The notes beneath the pieces are model-generated. The model saw only the letters and a program-made list of their open reading frames with translations, ran no database searches and had not been told where the DNA came from. The position numbers and the translations under genes are program-made. Below are positions 25,986 to 33,856 of a stretch of 53,991 nucleotides of DNA, in pieces. This DNA is from Clostridia bacterium. Its GTDB lineage: Bacteria; Bacillota; Clostridia; Oscillospirales; Acutalibacteraceae. Each line of letters opens with the position of its first letter. Within the stretch, counting starts at the first letter, position 1. The stretch spans positions 1 to 53,991 of the forward strand of contig JAILMJ010000007.1 of NCBI GenBank assembly GCA_024692685.1, read 5' to 3'.

Positions 25986-27248
25986 TCACGAGAGAGAATG
26001 GATAAACAGGCCGCTCAGCAGCTTGGGCTCAAACCAGGTTGATTTGGGTGGCATAATGAGCCCGCCGTCTGCAACCGCCAGCAATTCGGATATCTGTGTG
26101 GGGTAGAGAGCGAAGGCAATTTTCATATCCGTTTTGCATCTGGCAACAAGTTCTTCCTCGCCTCTTATACCTCCCACAAAGTCAATTCTCGGGTCTGACC
26201 TCGGGTCGGTGATGTTTAGAATTGGAGAAATCACGTAATTCTGGAGAATGGAAACATCGAGGGAATTTATGACATCATCCGACGGAATAATCAACTCCTT
26301 TGCGCGGAGCATATATTTTTCGCAGCCGAGATAAAGCCCGAAAGTATGGGGGCTGACCGGCGAGAAGCTGCTGCCGGAATCAAGCTTCTCGACCGTAAAG
26401 TTTTCCGAAAGAGCGCTCAGAAATTCAGCGGGTTCAAGGCCGTTGAGGTCGGTCATCACTCTGTTATACGGCATTATCATAAGCTGCTCCGACGGGAAAA
26501 CCACCGACAGGAAGTAATTGAATTCCTCACTGCCGTCGTAACCGGGATTTGCCTCACGGCGCCTGAGTCCGACATTGACCGCCGAGGCACAGCGATGATG
26601 GCCGTCTGCTATATACAGATTATCAACCGAAGCAAAAAGGGCTGAGATTTTTTCAACGGTTGCCGGGTCATCAACCACCCATACAGTCTGGCCGACATTG
26701 TCATCGGAAACAAAATCATATACGGGCGAAGTGCTGCCCGTTATGACGGAAACCGTGTCGGTCAGGCTCTGAGCTCCGCCGCCCGGCTGAGAACGGTAAG
26801 CGAGAAAGATGGGGCCTGTGTTCGCGTTGCAGGTATCAACGTGATGAATACGGTCGAGTTCCTTATCTTTGCGGGTAAGTTCGTGCTTCTTGATAACATT
26901 GTTGATGTAATCATCTATCGCGCAGCAGCCGACAATACCCGTCTGAGCTCTTCCGTTCATTGTCTGACGGTAGATATAGAAACAGGGAGCGTCATCCTTA
27001 ATCAGAATGCCGTCTGTTATAAGCTTGTTCAGGTTGTCACGTGCTTTGAGATAAACCTGCTCCGAGTAGATATCCGTGCCTGCCGGTAAATCCACCTCGG
27101 CTTTGTCAACGTGAAGGAAAGAAAAGGGCTTATCCCTGACATACTCCGCCGCCTCTTCGCTGCTCATAACGTCATAGGGCAGAGCGGCAACGGCTGAAGC
27201 GTAGGACTCGGCGGGTCTGATAGCTTTGAAAGGTTTAAATACTGCCAT
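25986..27248 (-). CDS. DUF1015 family protein
   Basis: A 420-residue cytoplasmic protein with the features of DUF1015: N-terminal AIRP..., ALPYDVMSSEEA and, near residue 200, IADGHHRCASA, a motif related to ParB/sulfiredoxin-type active sites. In many Clostridia DUF1015 genes sit beside serine biosynthesis genes, and related archaeal ADP-dependent serine kinases share the ParB-like fold, so a kinase-like role has been suggested; nothing in this window links it to serine. It is the last gene of a four-gene operon headed by an MFS transporter, 12 bases after the 115-residue membrane protein. AAGGAG precedes the ATG. Confidence 0.88.
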   Translation of the reverse strand: MAVFKPFKAIRPAESYASAVAALPYDVMSSEEAAEYVRDKPFSFLHVDKAEVDLPAGTDIYSEQVYLKARDNLNKLITDGILIKDDAPCFYIYRQTMNGRAQTGIVGCCAIDDYINNVIKKHELTRKDKELDRIHHVDTCNANTGPIFLAYRSQPGGGAQSLTDTVSVITGSTSPVYDFVSDDNVGQTVWVVDDPATVEKISALFASVDNLYIADGHHRCASAVNVGLRRREANPGYDGSEEFNYFLSVVFPSEQLMIMPYNRVMTDLNGLEPAEFLSALSENFTVEKLDSGSSFSPVSPHTFGLYLGCEKYMLRAKELIIPSDDVINSLDVSILQNYVISPILNITDPRSDPRIDFVGGIRGEEELVARCKTDMKIAFALYPTQISELLAVADGGLIMPPKSTWFEPKLLSGLFIHSLS

Positions 27249-27260
27249 ATCAATGTCTCC

Positions 27261-27608
27261 TTAAAGTCTGTTGATAATTTCACCCGCGGTGAACGAAAAC
27301 AGATTGAGTATAAACGAAAACAGAAACGGATTCATTCTGCACGTTTTCAGTTTGCGGTAAATAAGCGCCTCGGTTAAAAACGCGGAAATTTCGAGCACGG
27401 CAAGCGCGATGTAATGAGCCGTCATTCCGATAAAAACAGTAATCAGATAATTTGTCACCACTACAACGGGATTGGTTACTGCCTGGGCGAGGGCAACCGT
27501 TGCCAAATCAAGCGGTTTGCGTGTTTTCAGCAAGAAGGCCAATGCACACTCAAACAGGACGGTCAGAAGCAGCGACTTTATCATATAATAAGGTAAAAGA
27601 CTTATCAT
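27261..27608 (-). CDS. Small polytopic membrane protein of unknown family
   Basis: A 115-residue protein with about four hydrophobic segments (roughly residues 5-25, 38-62, 62-85 and 92-112) and a short basic cytoplasmic loop RKLKTCR. No family recognised. Its ATG overlaps the TGA of the 48-residue gene as ATGA, so the two are translationally coupled. It could be a channel-like or accessory subunit acting with the MFS protein two genes upstream. Confidence 0.75.
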   Translation of the reverse strand: MISLLPYYMIKSLLLTVLFECALAFLLKTRKPLDLATVALAQAVTNPVVVVTNYLITVFIGMTAHYIALAVLEISAFLTEALIYRKLKTCRMNPFLFSFILNLFSFTAGEIINRL

Positions 27609-27751
27609 TTACGCTTTTTCCTGCGAAGTTCCGCCGCAGCGAGGACAACCGTAATTATAACAATCACAGCCACAATAACGGAGATGGCAACAAGGGGCGA
27701 TTCAGCGTTTGCCATCAGGTTCGGATCAACCAAAACTTTAAAGTCCTGCAT
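27605..27751 (-). CDS. 48-residue single-helix membrane peptide
   Basis: A short frame from ATG 27751 to TGA 27605: about 20 polar residues (MQDFKVLVDPNL...), one strongly hydrophobic helix (AISVIVAVIVIITVVLAAA) and a basic end RRKKRK. The basic end predicts the C-terminus inside the cell. An AAAGGA site lies 11 bases before the ATG. The start overlaps the last codons of the MFS gene by 14 bases and the stop overlaps the next start (ATGA), so the reading frame is locked into a coupled operon, which is the main reason to believe it is real. No family recognised. Confidence 0.7.
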   Translation of the reverse strand: MQDFKVLVDPNLMANAESPLVAISVIVAVIVIITVVLAAAELRRKKRK

Positions 27752-28811
27752 TTTGTTTGCCGTCCTTTCTCAGAGTAATGCCGAGCGCAATAACACACAG
27801 CACGGTCAGGAACGAAATGATTATGCAGTTTGACCTGACCGAAGTAAACCTGAAGAAGAAAATGGGAACTGAACCGAGAAACAGGCCTATTGTTGTGAAG
27901 CCGAAGGCGAGGCCAGGCGTTGACTGCAGCACGCTGACAAGCATTGCGAGGGTTATGGACATCGTCATGCTGAAGAACATAACTCCTATCAGGGAAACGA
28001 ACATATGCTCATCCCCCAGAAGCAGAAACGGAAGAGCGGCCACAGTGCTGAAAAGAGCTACTTTCTTTACCCCAAAGGCGTCTGCCAGTATCCCGCCTGC
28101 CGCCTTGCCTACGCCCATAATGCAGTAGAGACAGACAGTCTGCAAGGTTGTTTTGTTCCAGGATGTGGGTATTCCGTAGCCCATATATCCCCTGACGATA
28201 ACCACCAGGGTTGCCACAAGGATAATCAGAGAGGCGGGAATCTTTTCAGAAACATAGTTGAACCCCTCACATGGATTTTCAAGTCTGTCCGCTTCTTTCC
28301 TGTAATACTCCGCAAGAATTGCAAAGGGTACGGCGGTGATAACCAGGGCAGATATAAGCAAATATGAAATCTGCGCCGTTGCCAGCAGTTTTCCGGTTAT
28401 GACGCCGAACGAACCGCCCGCCACAAAGACGGCACTGTGAGAGAGCTTGCCGCCGGAGCATCTTAACGTAACCTCGGCACCGTTAACGTGAGTAAAAGCG
28501 TTTCCGATACAAAGGATGACCAGGGCGGTATATTTGCCGAAATCAAAGCCGGAGCCGAACATAAGACCGGCCGCCGCCATAAGAATAAGGCCTGTTACTC
28601 CGAGCGGCACTTTGCCGAATCTGTCGCTGAATCTTCCCACAAGGGACTGGGGCACAAAAGCGAGAGCGTCATAAATGAGGGGAATAATCCAGAAAGAGGC
28701 GCTGTCCCCGGCAAGCACTGTCAGATTATAAAAGCAAACAACCTCCGTAACAAAATGCACATAAAAATACAGCCAGCCGCTTCCGATATTTTTCTGTTTC
28801 AGTTTTATCAA
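27738..28811 (-). CDS. MFS transporter
   Basis: A 357-residue membrane protein with about 11-12 hydrophobic segments and the MFS loop 2-3 signature GRFSDRFGKVPLG near residues 58-70. Members are proton- or sodium-coupled transporters or exporters of small solutes; the substrate is unknown. It is shorter than the usual 390-430 residues, with short loops. The start is TTG at 28811, preceded by AAAGGAG at a good distance; no ATG fits better. It is the first gene of the operon that continues with two tiny membrane proteins and DUF1015. Confidence 0.82.
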   Translation of the reverse strand: MIKLKQKNIGSGWLYFYVHFVTEVVCFYNLTVLAGDSASFWIIPLIYDALAFVPQSLVGRFSDRFGKVPLGVTGLILMAAAGLMFGSGFDFGKYTALVILCIGNAFTHVNGAEVTLRCSGGKLSHSAVFVAGGSFGVITGKLLATAQISYLLISALVITAVPFAILAEYYRKEADRLENPCEGFNYVSEKIPASLIILVATLVVIVRGYMGYGIPTSWNKTTLQTVCLYCIMGVGKAAGGILADAFGVKKVALFSTVAALPFLLLGDEHMFVSLIGVMFFSMTMSITLAMLVSVLQSTPGLAFGFTTIGLFLGSVPIFFFRFTSVRSNCIIISFLTVLCVIALGITLRKDGKQNAGL

Positions 28812-28856
28812 AACCTTTTCTCCTTTATCGGAATATATAATGAAAAATACATTTTT

Positions 28857-28885
28857 ATTTTATAACCCGCTGATTTTTTTGTCAA
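28857..28885 (-). promoter_or_regulatory. Sigma-A promoter of the MFS/DUF1015 operon
   Basis: TTGACA, a 17-base spacer and TAAAAT read on the minus strand, about 45 bases upstream of the TTG start. Confidence 0.75.
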
Positions 28886-28918
28886 CATCGGATATTGTTT
28901 TTTAATGCATTTTCAAAA

Positions 28919-28953
28919 GAAAAAATCCCGCAGCTTCCTGAGAAAGCTGCGGG
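28919..28953 (-). terminator. Intrinsic terminator of the EF-G-like gene
   Basis: On the minus strand CCCGCAGCTT, loop, AAGCTGCGGG, then ATTTTTTC. Confidence 0.9.
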
Positions 28954-28974
28954 TATAAACAGTTATCTTAAGGA

Positions 28975-31017
28975 TTATTCCTCTGCCTCAGCGGCGGCTT
29001 CTTCAACGACCTTCTTGGCAACCTCGTCGGGAGCTACTTCATAGTGATCGAACTCAAATGTAAAGTAACCTCTGCCGATTGTTACGGAACGGAGAACCGT
29101 TGCAAAGTCGCCCATTTCGCCCATGGGAACATCCGCTACAAGCTCCTGCATCCTGGGGTCATCTTCGCAGGGACCCATACCGAGAACTCTGCCGCGGCGC
29201 TTGGTAACGTCGCCCATAATGTCGCCGAGATTGTCACCGGGCATATAAGCCTTCAGCGTGCCGTAGGGCTCAAGAAGCTTGGGATTGGCCTGGGCCATAC
29301 CGTTCTTGAAAGCAATCTTCGCCGCAGTCTGGAAAGCCATATCGTTTGAGTCAACGGGATGTGAAGAACCGTCATAAAGTACGGCTCTGAGTCCCACTAC
29401 GGGGTAACCGGCAAGCGGGCCCTTTGTGATGGCCTGACGGAGACCTTTTTCAACTGAAGGAATAAAGTTCTTGGGAACGGCGCCGCCGACAACTTCTTCT
29501 GCGAACTCAAAGCCGTCACCCTCGATATGCTCAAAGCGAATCCAAACATCGCCGAACTGGCCGCTGCCGCCTGACTGCTTCTTGTGGCGTCCCTGAACCG
29601 CCGCAGTCTTGCTGATGGTTTCTCTGTAAGCAACTTTGGGAGTTGAAAGGTCAACCTCAACGTTGAACTTTGTCTTAAGTTTGCTGACAACAGCATCTAT
29701 GTGCTGCTCACCCAGGCAGGAAAGAACCTGCTCGTGAGTTTCTGCGTTTGTGGTGAATCTGACTGTGGGATCCTCATCGGATATTCTGTTAAGTCCGAGA
29801 GCGACCTTGTCTTCCTCGCCCTTCTTACGGGACCTGACCGCCTTGGACAGCGAGGGAGCGGGATAATCAATGCCGGCAAGTTTTATGTCAGCCTTGGGTG
29901 CGCAGAGAGTGTCGCCGGTTTTGAAGCCGGAAAGTTTTGTTACCACGCCGATATCGCCGGCCGGAATAACGGATGTATCCTCCTGCTTGTCACCCTTGAG
30001 GAAGAGCATTTTACCCATTCTCTCCTGCTCCTCGGTACGGCTGTTATAAGCAGGAACGTCGGAGGTAAGTTTACCGGAGATTACCTTGAAGAAGGACATC
30101 TTGCCGAAACGGTCATCAACGGTCTTGAAGCAGATAGCTGCCACGGGGCCGTTTTCGTCACACTTGATATCGCCTTCGCCCGCGCAAGCTGCAGCGTCGG
30201 GAGCTATGCAGACGATTGCGTTGAGAAGAAGGTCAACTGCGTCGGTGTTATAACCGGAGCAGGCAAATACGGGATAGATGTCTCCGCTGATAACACCCGC
30301 TTTGAGACCGCGGGCAATCTCATCGGGGGTAAGAGGTTCTTCCATAAAGAACTTCTCCATCAATTCTTCATCCGCCGAAGCAACCGCTTCAGTGAAGATT
30401 GACTTCATTTCATCTATTTCGGGATCGGAAGGATAGGCGATTTCGGAAGCCTTTCCGCCGTTATATGCGTAAGCTTTGCCGGTTGAAAAATCTACATAAC
30501 CGGTAACTTTTTCGCCCTCGGTAACAGGAACTACAACAGGGCAGACCGCGGCGCCGTATTCATCTTTGAGAGCATTGAATGTTGCCGAGAAATTGGCGTT
30601 CTCCGCGTCACAGCGTGTAACTGCGAAAAGTTTTGCTATTCCTCTATCGGAAGCAGCCTTGAAGCCCTTTTCTGCGCCGACATCAACACCCGAACCTGAG
30701 GAGAGAACTATGAGAGCCGCTTCCGCCGCACGCACGCCCTCACTTACGCCGCCGGCAAAATCAAAAAGGCCGGGGGTGTCAAGGATGTTGATTTTGGTAT
30801 TGTTCCACTCGAGATTGGCCATTGCGGTTGCGATGGTTGATTTTCTTCTTTTTTCTTCTGCGTCGAAGTCAAGAACGGTATTGCCGTCGGCAACTCTTCC
30901 GAGTCTGTCGGTTGCCTTTGCGAGATAAAGCATAGCTTCGGCAAGGGTGGTTTTACCTTTGCCGCTGTGGCCGACAACAGCCACGTTTCTTATGTCTTTA
31001 GCGGTGTAAGCTTTCAA
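28975..31017 (-). CDS. EF-G-like translational GTPase (FusA2 type)
   Basis: A 680-residue protein with the elongation factor G domain order: GTPase domain (1 to about 265), beta-barrel II, domain III, IV and V. The P-loop is GHSGKGKTT at 16-24 and G3 is DTPG at 80-83. Two canonical positions differ: the His that follows DTPG in EF-G (needed for GTP hydrolysis) is Leu, and the G4 NKxD is TRCD at 134-137. These changes are typical of the second EF-G-like group rather than the essential translocase, which is presumably elsewhere. Role uncertain; such paralogues have been linked to stress or ribosome rescue. The start is TTG, with AAGGAGG 7 bases upstream. Confidence 0.9.
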   Translation of the reverse strand: MKAYTAKDIRNVAVVGHSGKGKTTLAEAMLYLAKATDRLGRVADGNTVLDFDAEEKRRKSTIATAMANLEWNNTKINILDTPGLFDFAGGVSEGVRAAEAALIVLSSGSGVDVGAEKGFKAASDRGIAKLFAVTRCDAENANFSATFNALKDEYGAAVCPVVVPVTEGEKVTGYVDFSTGKAYAYNGGKASEIAYPSDPEIDEMKSIFTEAVASADEELMEKFFMEEPLTPDEIARGLKAGVISGDIYPVFACSGYNTDAVDLLLNAIVCIAPDAAACAGEGDIKCDENGPVAAICFKTVDDRFGKMSFFKVISGKLTSDVPAYNSRTEEQERMGKMLFLKGDKQEDTSVIPAGDIGVVTKLSGFKTGDTLCAPKADIKLAGIDYPAPSLSKAVRSRKKGEEDKVALGLNRISDEDPTVRFTTNAETHEQVLSCLGEQHIDAVVSKLKTKFNVEVDLSTPKVAYRETISKTAAVQGRHKKQSGGSGQFGDVWIRFEHIEGDGFEFAEEVVGGAVPKNFIPSVEKGLRQAITKGPLAGYPVVGLRAVLYDGSSHPVDSNDMAFQTAAKIAFKNGMAQANPKLLEPYGTLKAYMPGDNLGDIMGDVTKRRGRVLGMGPCEDDPRMQELVADVPMGEMGDFATVLRSVTIGRGYFTFEFDHYEVAPDEVAKKVVEEAAAEAEE

Positions 31018-31075
31018 AGAACTTCCTCCTTAGATAAAACCCGTTTCGTACGGGAGAATTTAAAGCAGTAGATAG

Positions 31076-31104
31076 ATTGTATCATAAAGCAAATTCTATT
31101 TCAA
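31076..31104 (-). promoter_or_regulatory. Sigma-A promoter of the EF-G-like gene
   Basis: TTGAAA, a 17-base spacer and TACAAT on the minus strand, about 60 bases upstream of the start. Confidence 0.7.
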
Positions 31105-31155
31105 CGATTTTTTATATATTTTTTGTTTAAGCGCCCGTAACGGTCAATTTACAGC

Positions 31156-32421
31156 TTAAATGCCGTGCCCCTCCGCGTCGGCGGTCTCGGCTGTTTTATC
31201 AGTTTCTCCGGCTTCATCCGGCTCGTCTTCTTCCGTTTCTTCCTCTTCTCTCCTTCCGTAAAGCTGGATAACGCCTTCGGAATTGAGAGTTTTGATTATA
31301 ACAAGGGTTATGGGCAGAATCAGAAGGCCGAGAAAGCCGAAAATCTGAAGGCCGAGATACATGGCCATAAGCGTTATCACGGGATGCATACCGACATTCA
31401 TCGACACAAGCCTCGGCTCAAGTATCTGGCGGAAAACAGTTATTGCAACATATATGATAATCAGGCCTATACCGAGACCGACTTTATGGGTAAACAGGCT
31501 GATGACAGCCCACGGTACAAGCACTGTGCCCGTGCCGAAAACAGGAAGGATGTCAAGCAACGCAGTGCATACGGCAATGACGAATATATAATTGCCGGTG
31601 TATAAGCCGCACAATTTAAGAATGAACAGGCCTAAAGCGATTTCGCAGAATGTTATAAACAGAATTACCGCATAGGACTTTACCCATTTCCAGAGAACAT
31701 CTGTGATTATATGTTTGGCTTTTGCGATTTTCCTTTCGTGCTCAAGGGTGATATTGCTCTTTATCAGGCGGACAAAGCCGTCATAATCGGACGTAAGAAA
31801 AAAGGAAGCGATTATGCTGATAAGAACCGCGGTAAGAATGGCGGGAATCTGCTTTGCGGTTGACCAGATACCGCTGAGAGGAGCTTTAAGAAATGAAAAA
31901 TTGAGCCCTAACTGCGACGCTTTGCCCGCTGTTCCCGCGGTTTCCACGGCTGCCGCAGCTTCCGATGATGTTTCCTCGGCATAGTGGAAAATGCTGTCAA
32001 AAACCCTGTTTACGGCATCTCCGGCGGAATTGCTCAAAAAAGCGGGAAGGCGGTCAATAAGTCCGTCAATCTTTGTCTTTACGACTTCTATCATATATTC
32101 CGAGTCCTTCAGCTTGGAGACGGCATACTGACCGAAATTATAGAATTCATCCCAAAGCCTGTAACCTACAAGCGTCACAAGTCCCAAAACAATCAGAACA
32201 ACCAGAAGCACAAGAATAACCGAAAGCAGTTTTTTCTTTAAGTGCGTCTTCTTTGACAAAAAGTTTATGGGCCTTTGAAGAATAAGAGCGATAAGCAGGG
32301 CAAATATGAACGGAGAAACCATCCAGAATGCATACTTAACAAAGAAGTAAAAAATAATTACAAAAACCGCAAGATAAGTCAGACTGATAAGTGTAGCCCG
32401 TCTTTTTTCGACAATATCCAA
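31156..32421 (-). CDS. AI-2E/YtvI family membrane protein
   Basis: A 421-residue polytopic membrane protein with the AI-2E transporter family pattern: two N-terminal helix pairs (ending in QRPINFLSKK), a soluble loop of about 90 residues, then a cluster of four or five helices with the DILPVFGTG and PRLVSMNVGMHPV motifs. Members include YtvI, TqsA and sodium/proton antiporters; function in Clostridia is unclear. The C-terminal 35 residues are an acidic, Glu-rich tail that is unusual for the family. I chose TTG at 32421 because GAGGTG lies 6 bases upstream; the frame is open 27 codons further without a ribosome site. No terminator is seen before the EF-G-like gene 138 bases downstream. Confidence 0.85.
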   Translation of the reverse strand: MDIVEKRRATLISLTYLAVFVIIFYFFVKYAFWMVSPFIFALLIALILQRPINFLSKKTHLKKKLLSVILVLLVVLIVLGLVTLVGYRLWDEFYNFGQYAVSKLKDSEYMIEVVKTKIDGLIDRLPAFLSNSAGDAVNRVFDSIFHYAEETSSEAAAAVETAGTAGKASQLGLNFSFLKAPLSGIWSTAKQIPAILTAVLISIIASFFLTSDYDGFVRLIKSNITLEHERKIAKAKHIITDVLWKWVKSYAVILFITFCEIALGLFILKLCGLYTGNYIFVIAVCTALLDILPVFGTGTVLVPWAVISLFTHKVGLGIGLIIIYVAITVFRQILEPRLVSMNVGMHPVITLMAMYLGLQIFGFLGLLILPITLVIIKTLNSEGVIQLYGRREEEETEEDEPDEAGETDKTAETADAEGHGI

Positions 32422-32507
32422 AACATTCACCTCGTGAAAAAACTTCTTTTTTAATGGTACAACAAAAACAGTTGAAAAACAATAGAAAAAGAATAATTTC
32501 AAAAAAT

Positions 32508-32537
32508 TTTACAATATTAAAAATTTCTCTTTATTAT
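32508..32537 (+). promoter_or_regulatory. Possible promoter of the hom-lysC operon
   Basis: TTTACA, an 18-base spacer and TATTAT in an AT-rich divergent region. No T-box, lysine riboswitch or leader peptide was recognised in the 75 bases before the start. Confidence 0.4.
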
Positions 32538-32610
32538 TCCGGAATTATATGTTATTATATTAAGGATTTTATGACAAACAACCGCAATAATCCGGAAGGA
32601 GAAAAACAGA

Positions 32611-33831
32611 GTGTATATTGCCATACTGGGTTACGGAGTTGTCGGGTCAGGCGCCGCTCAGGTGCTCTCGATGAACAAGGATATAATCCTTAAAAACACC
32701 GGCAGAGACAAGGTCGAACTCAAGCACATCCTCGATCTGAGAAAATTCCCGGGTGATGTGAATGAAAGCCTTGTAACCGACAGCTTTGAAAAAATACTGA
32801 ACGATCCCGAAGTGGGCGTGGTTATCGAGACCATGGGCGGCCTTCATCCCGCCTATGAATTCGTCAGTTCCTGCCTCAAAGCGGGAAAGAGCGTCGTCAC
32901 CTCAAACAAGGAACTTGTAGCCTCCAAGGGTGACATTCTTATGAAGCTCGCAAAGGAAAACAGCGTAAACTTTATGTTTGAGGCAAGCGTAGGCGGAGGA
33001 ATACCCATTCTGAGACCTATTACCGAGTGCCTCGCTGCCGATAAGATAACCGAGGTTGCCGGTATTCTGAACGGCACAACAAATTACATACTGACAAAGA
33101 TGTTCAAAGAAGGCGTAACCTTTGATGACGCTTTGCTGGAAGCCAAACGGCTCGGCTATGCCGAGAGCGATCCGACCGCCGATGTTGACGGTTTGGATGC
33201 CTGCAGAAAAATCTGCATACTTGCCGCGCTCTGCTTCGGCAAGCACGTCTATCCCGATTCCGTTTACACCGAAGGAATCCGTTCCATAACAAAGGCGGAC
33301 GTTGACTACGCGGAAAAAATGGGCGGAGTCATAAAACTTCTCGGAACTGCGAAACTGCTTGAAAACGGAAAAATCACCGTCTCGGTTTCTCCCGTATTTA
33401 TCTCGGGCAGCAGCCAGCTTTCAAATGTAAATGACGTTTTTAACGCGGTACTCGTAAGAGGAAACGCAGTGGGTGACACAGTTTTCTACGGAAGAGGAGC
33501 CGGAAAACTGCCGACTGCCTCCGCGGTAATCAACGATGTAATCAGCTGCATCAGGCAGCCCCGCGGAAATGCGCTCAGCGGCTGGGGCGATGCGGAAGAA
33601 GGTTTTGTTATTCCGTTTGAGGAGAGCAGGGGTTCATATTTTGTCAGAGCCTGCACCTCAAAGGAAAACATAAGCAAAGTGTTCGGCAATGTGAAATTTA
33701 TTGAATGCGACCTTGCTCCGGATGATGAAACCGCTTTTATCACGGACGAGCTTCTTTTCGGCGATATCTGCAAAAAGATTGACGGGCTCGGCTGCACGGT
33801 CAGAAGCAAAATAAGAATTACGGATTATTAA
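32611..33831 (+). CDS. hom: Homoserine dehydrogenase
   Basis: A 406-residue NAD(P)-dependent enzyme that reduces aspartate semialdehyde to homoserine for threonine and methionine synthesis. N-terminal Rossmann motif GYGVVGSG at residues 7-14, GGLHPA near 80 and the catalytic-domain motif NGTTNYILT near 152-160, followed by EAKRLGYAESDPTADVDG, the family signature (quoted in part). The last 75 residues form a short, divergent ACT-like domain, which would allow feedback control. The start is GTG with AAGGAG 10 bases upstream. lysC follows after 25 bases. Confidence 0.96.
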   Translation: MYIAILGYGVVGSGAAQVLSMNKDIILKNTGRDKVELKHILDLRKFPGDVNESLVTDSFEKILNDPEVGVVIETMGGLHPAYEFVSSCLKAGKSVVTSNKELVASKGDILMKLAKENSVNFMFEASVGGGIPILRPITECLAADKITEVAGILNGTTNYILTKMFKEGVTFDDALLEAKRLGYAESDPTADVDGLDACRKICILAALCFGKHVYPDSVYTEGIRSITKADVDYAEKMGGVIKLLGTAKLLENGKITVSVSPVFISGSSQLSNVNDVFNAVLVRGNAVGDTVFYGRGAGKLPTASAVINDVISCIRQPRGNALSGWGDAEEGFVIPFEESRGSYFVRACTSKENISKVFGNVKFIECDLAPDDETAFITDELLFGDICKKIDGLGCTVRSKIRITDY

Positions 33832-33856
33832 TCCTTTAAGTAAGGAGAACAGTAAA

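Noticed and set aside
32422-32502. Earlier start giving 27 extra residues for the AI-2E family protein
   Set aside because: TTG at 32421 has a good GAGGTG site; the extension has none.
32538-32610. Possible lysine riboswitch or T-box before hom-lysC
   Set aside because: The leader is too short and no conserved T-box or L-box element is seen.
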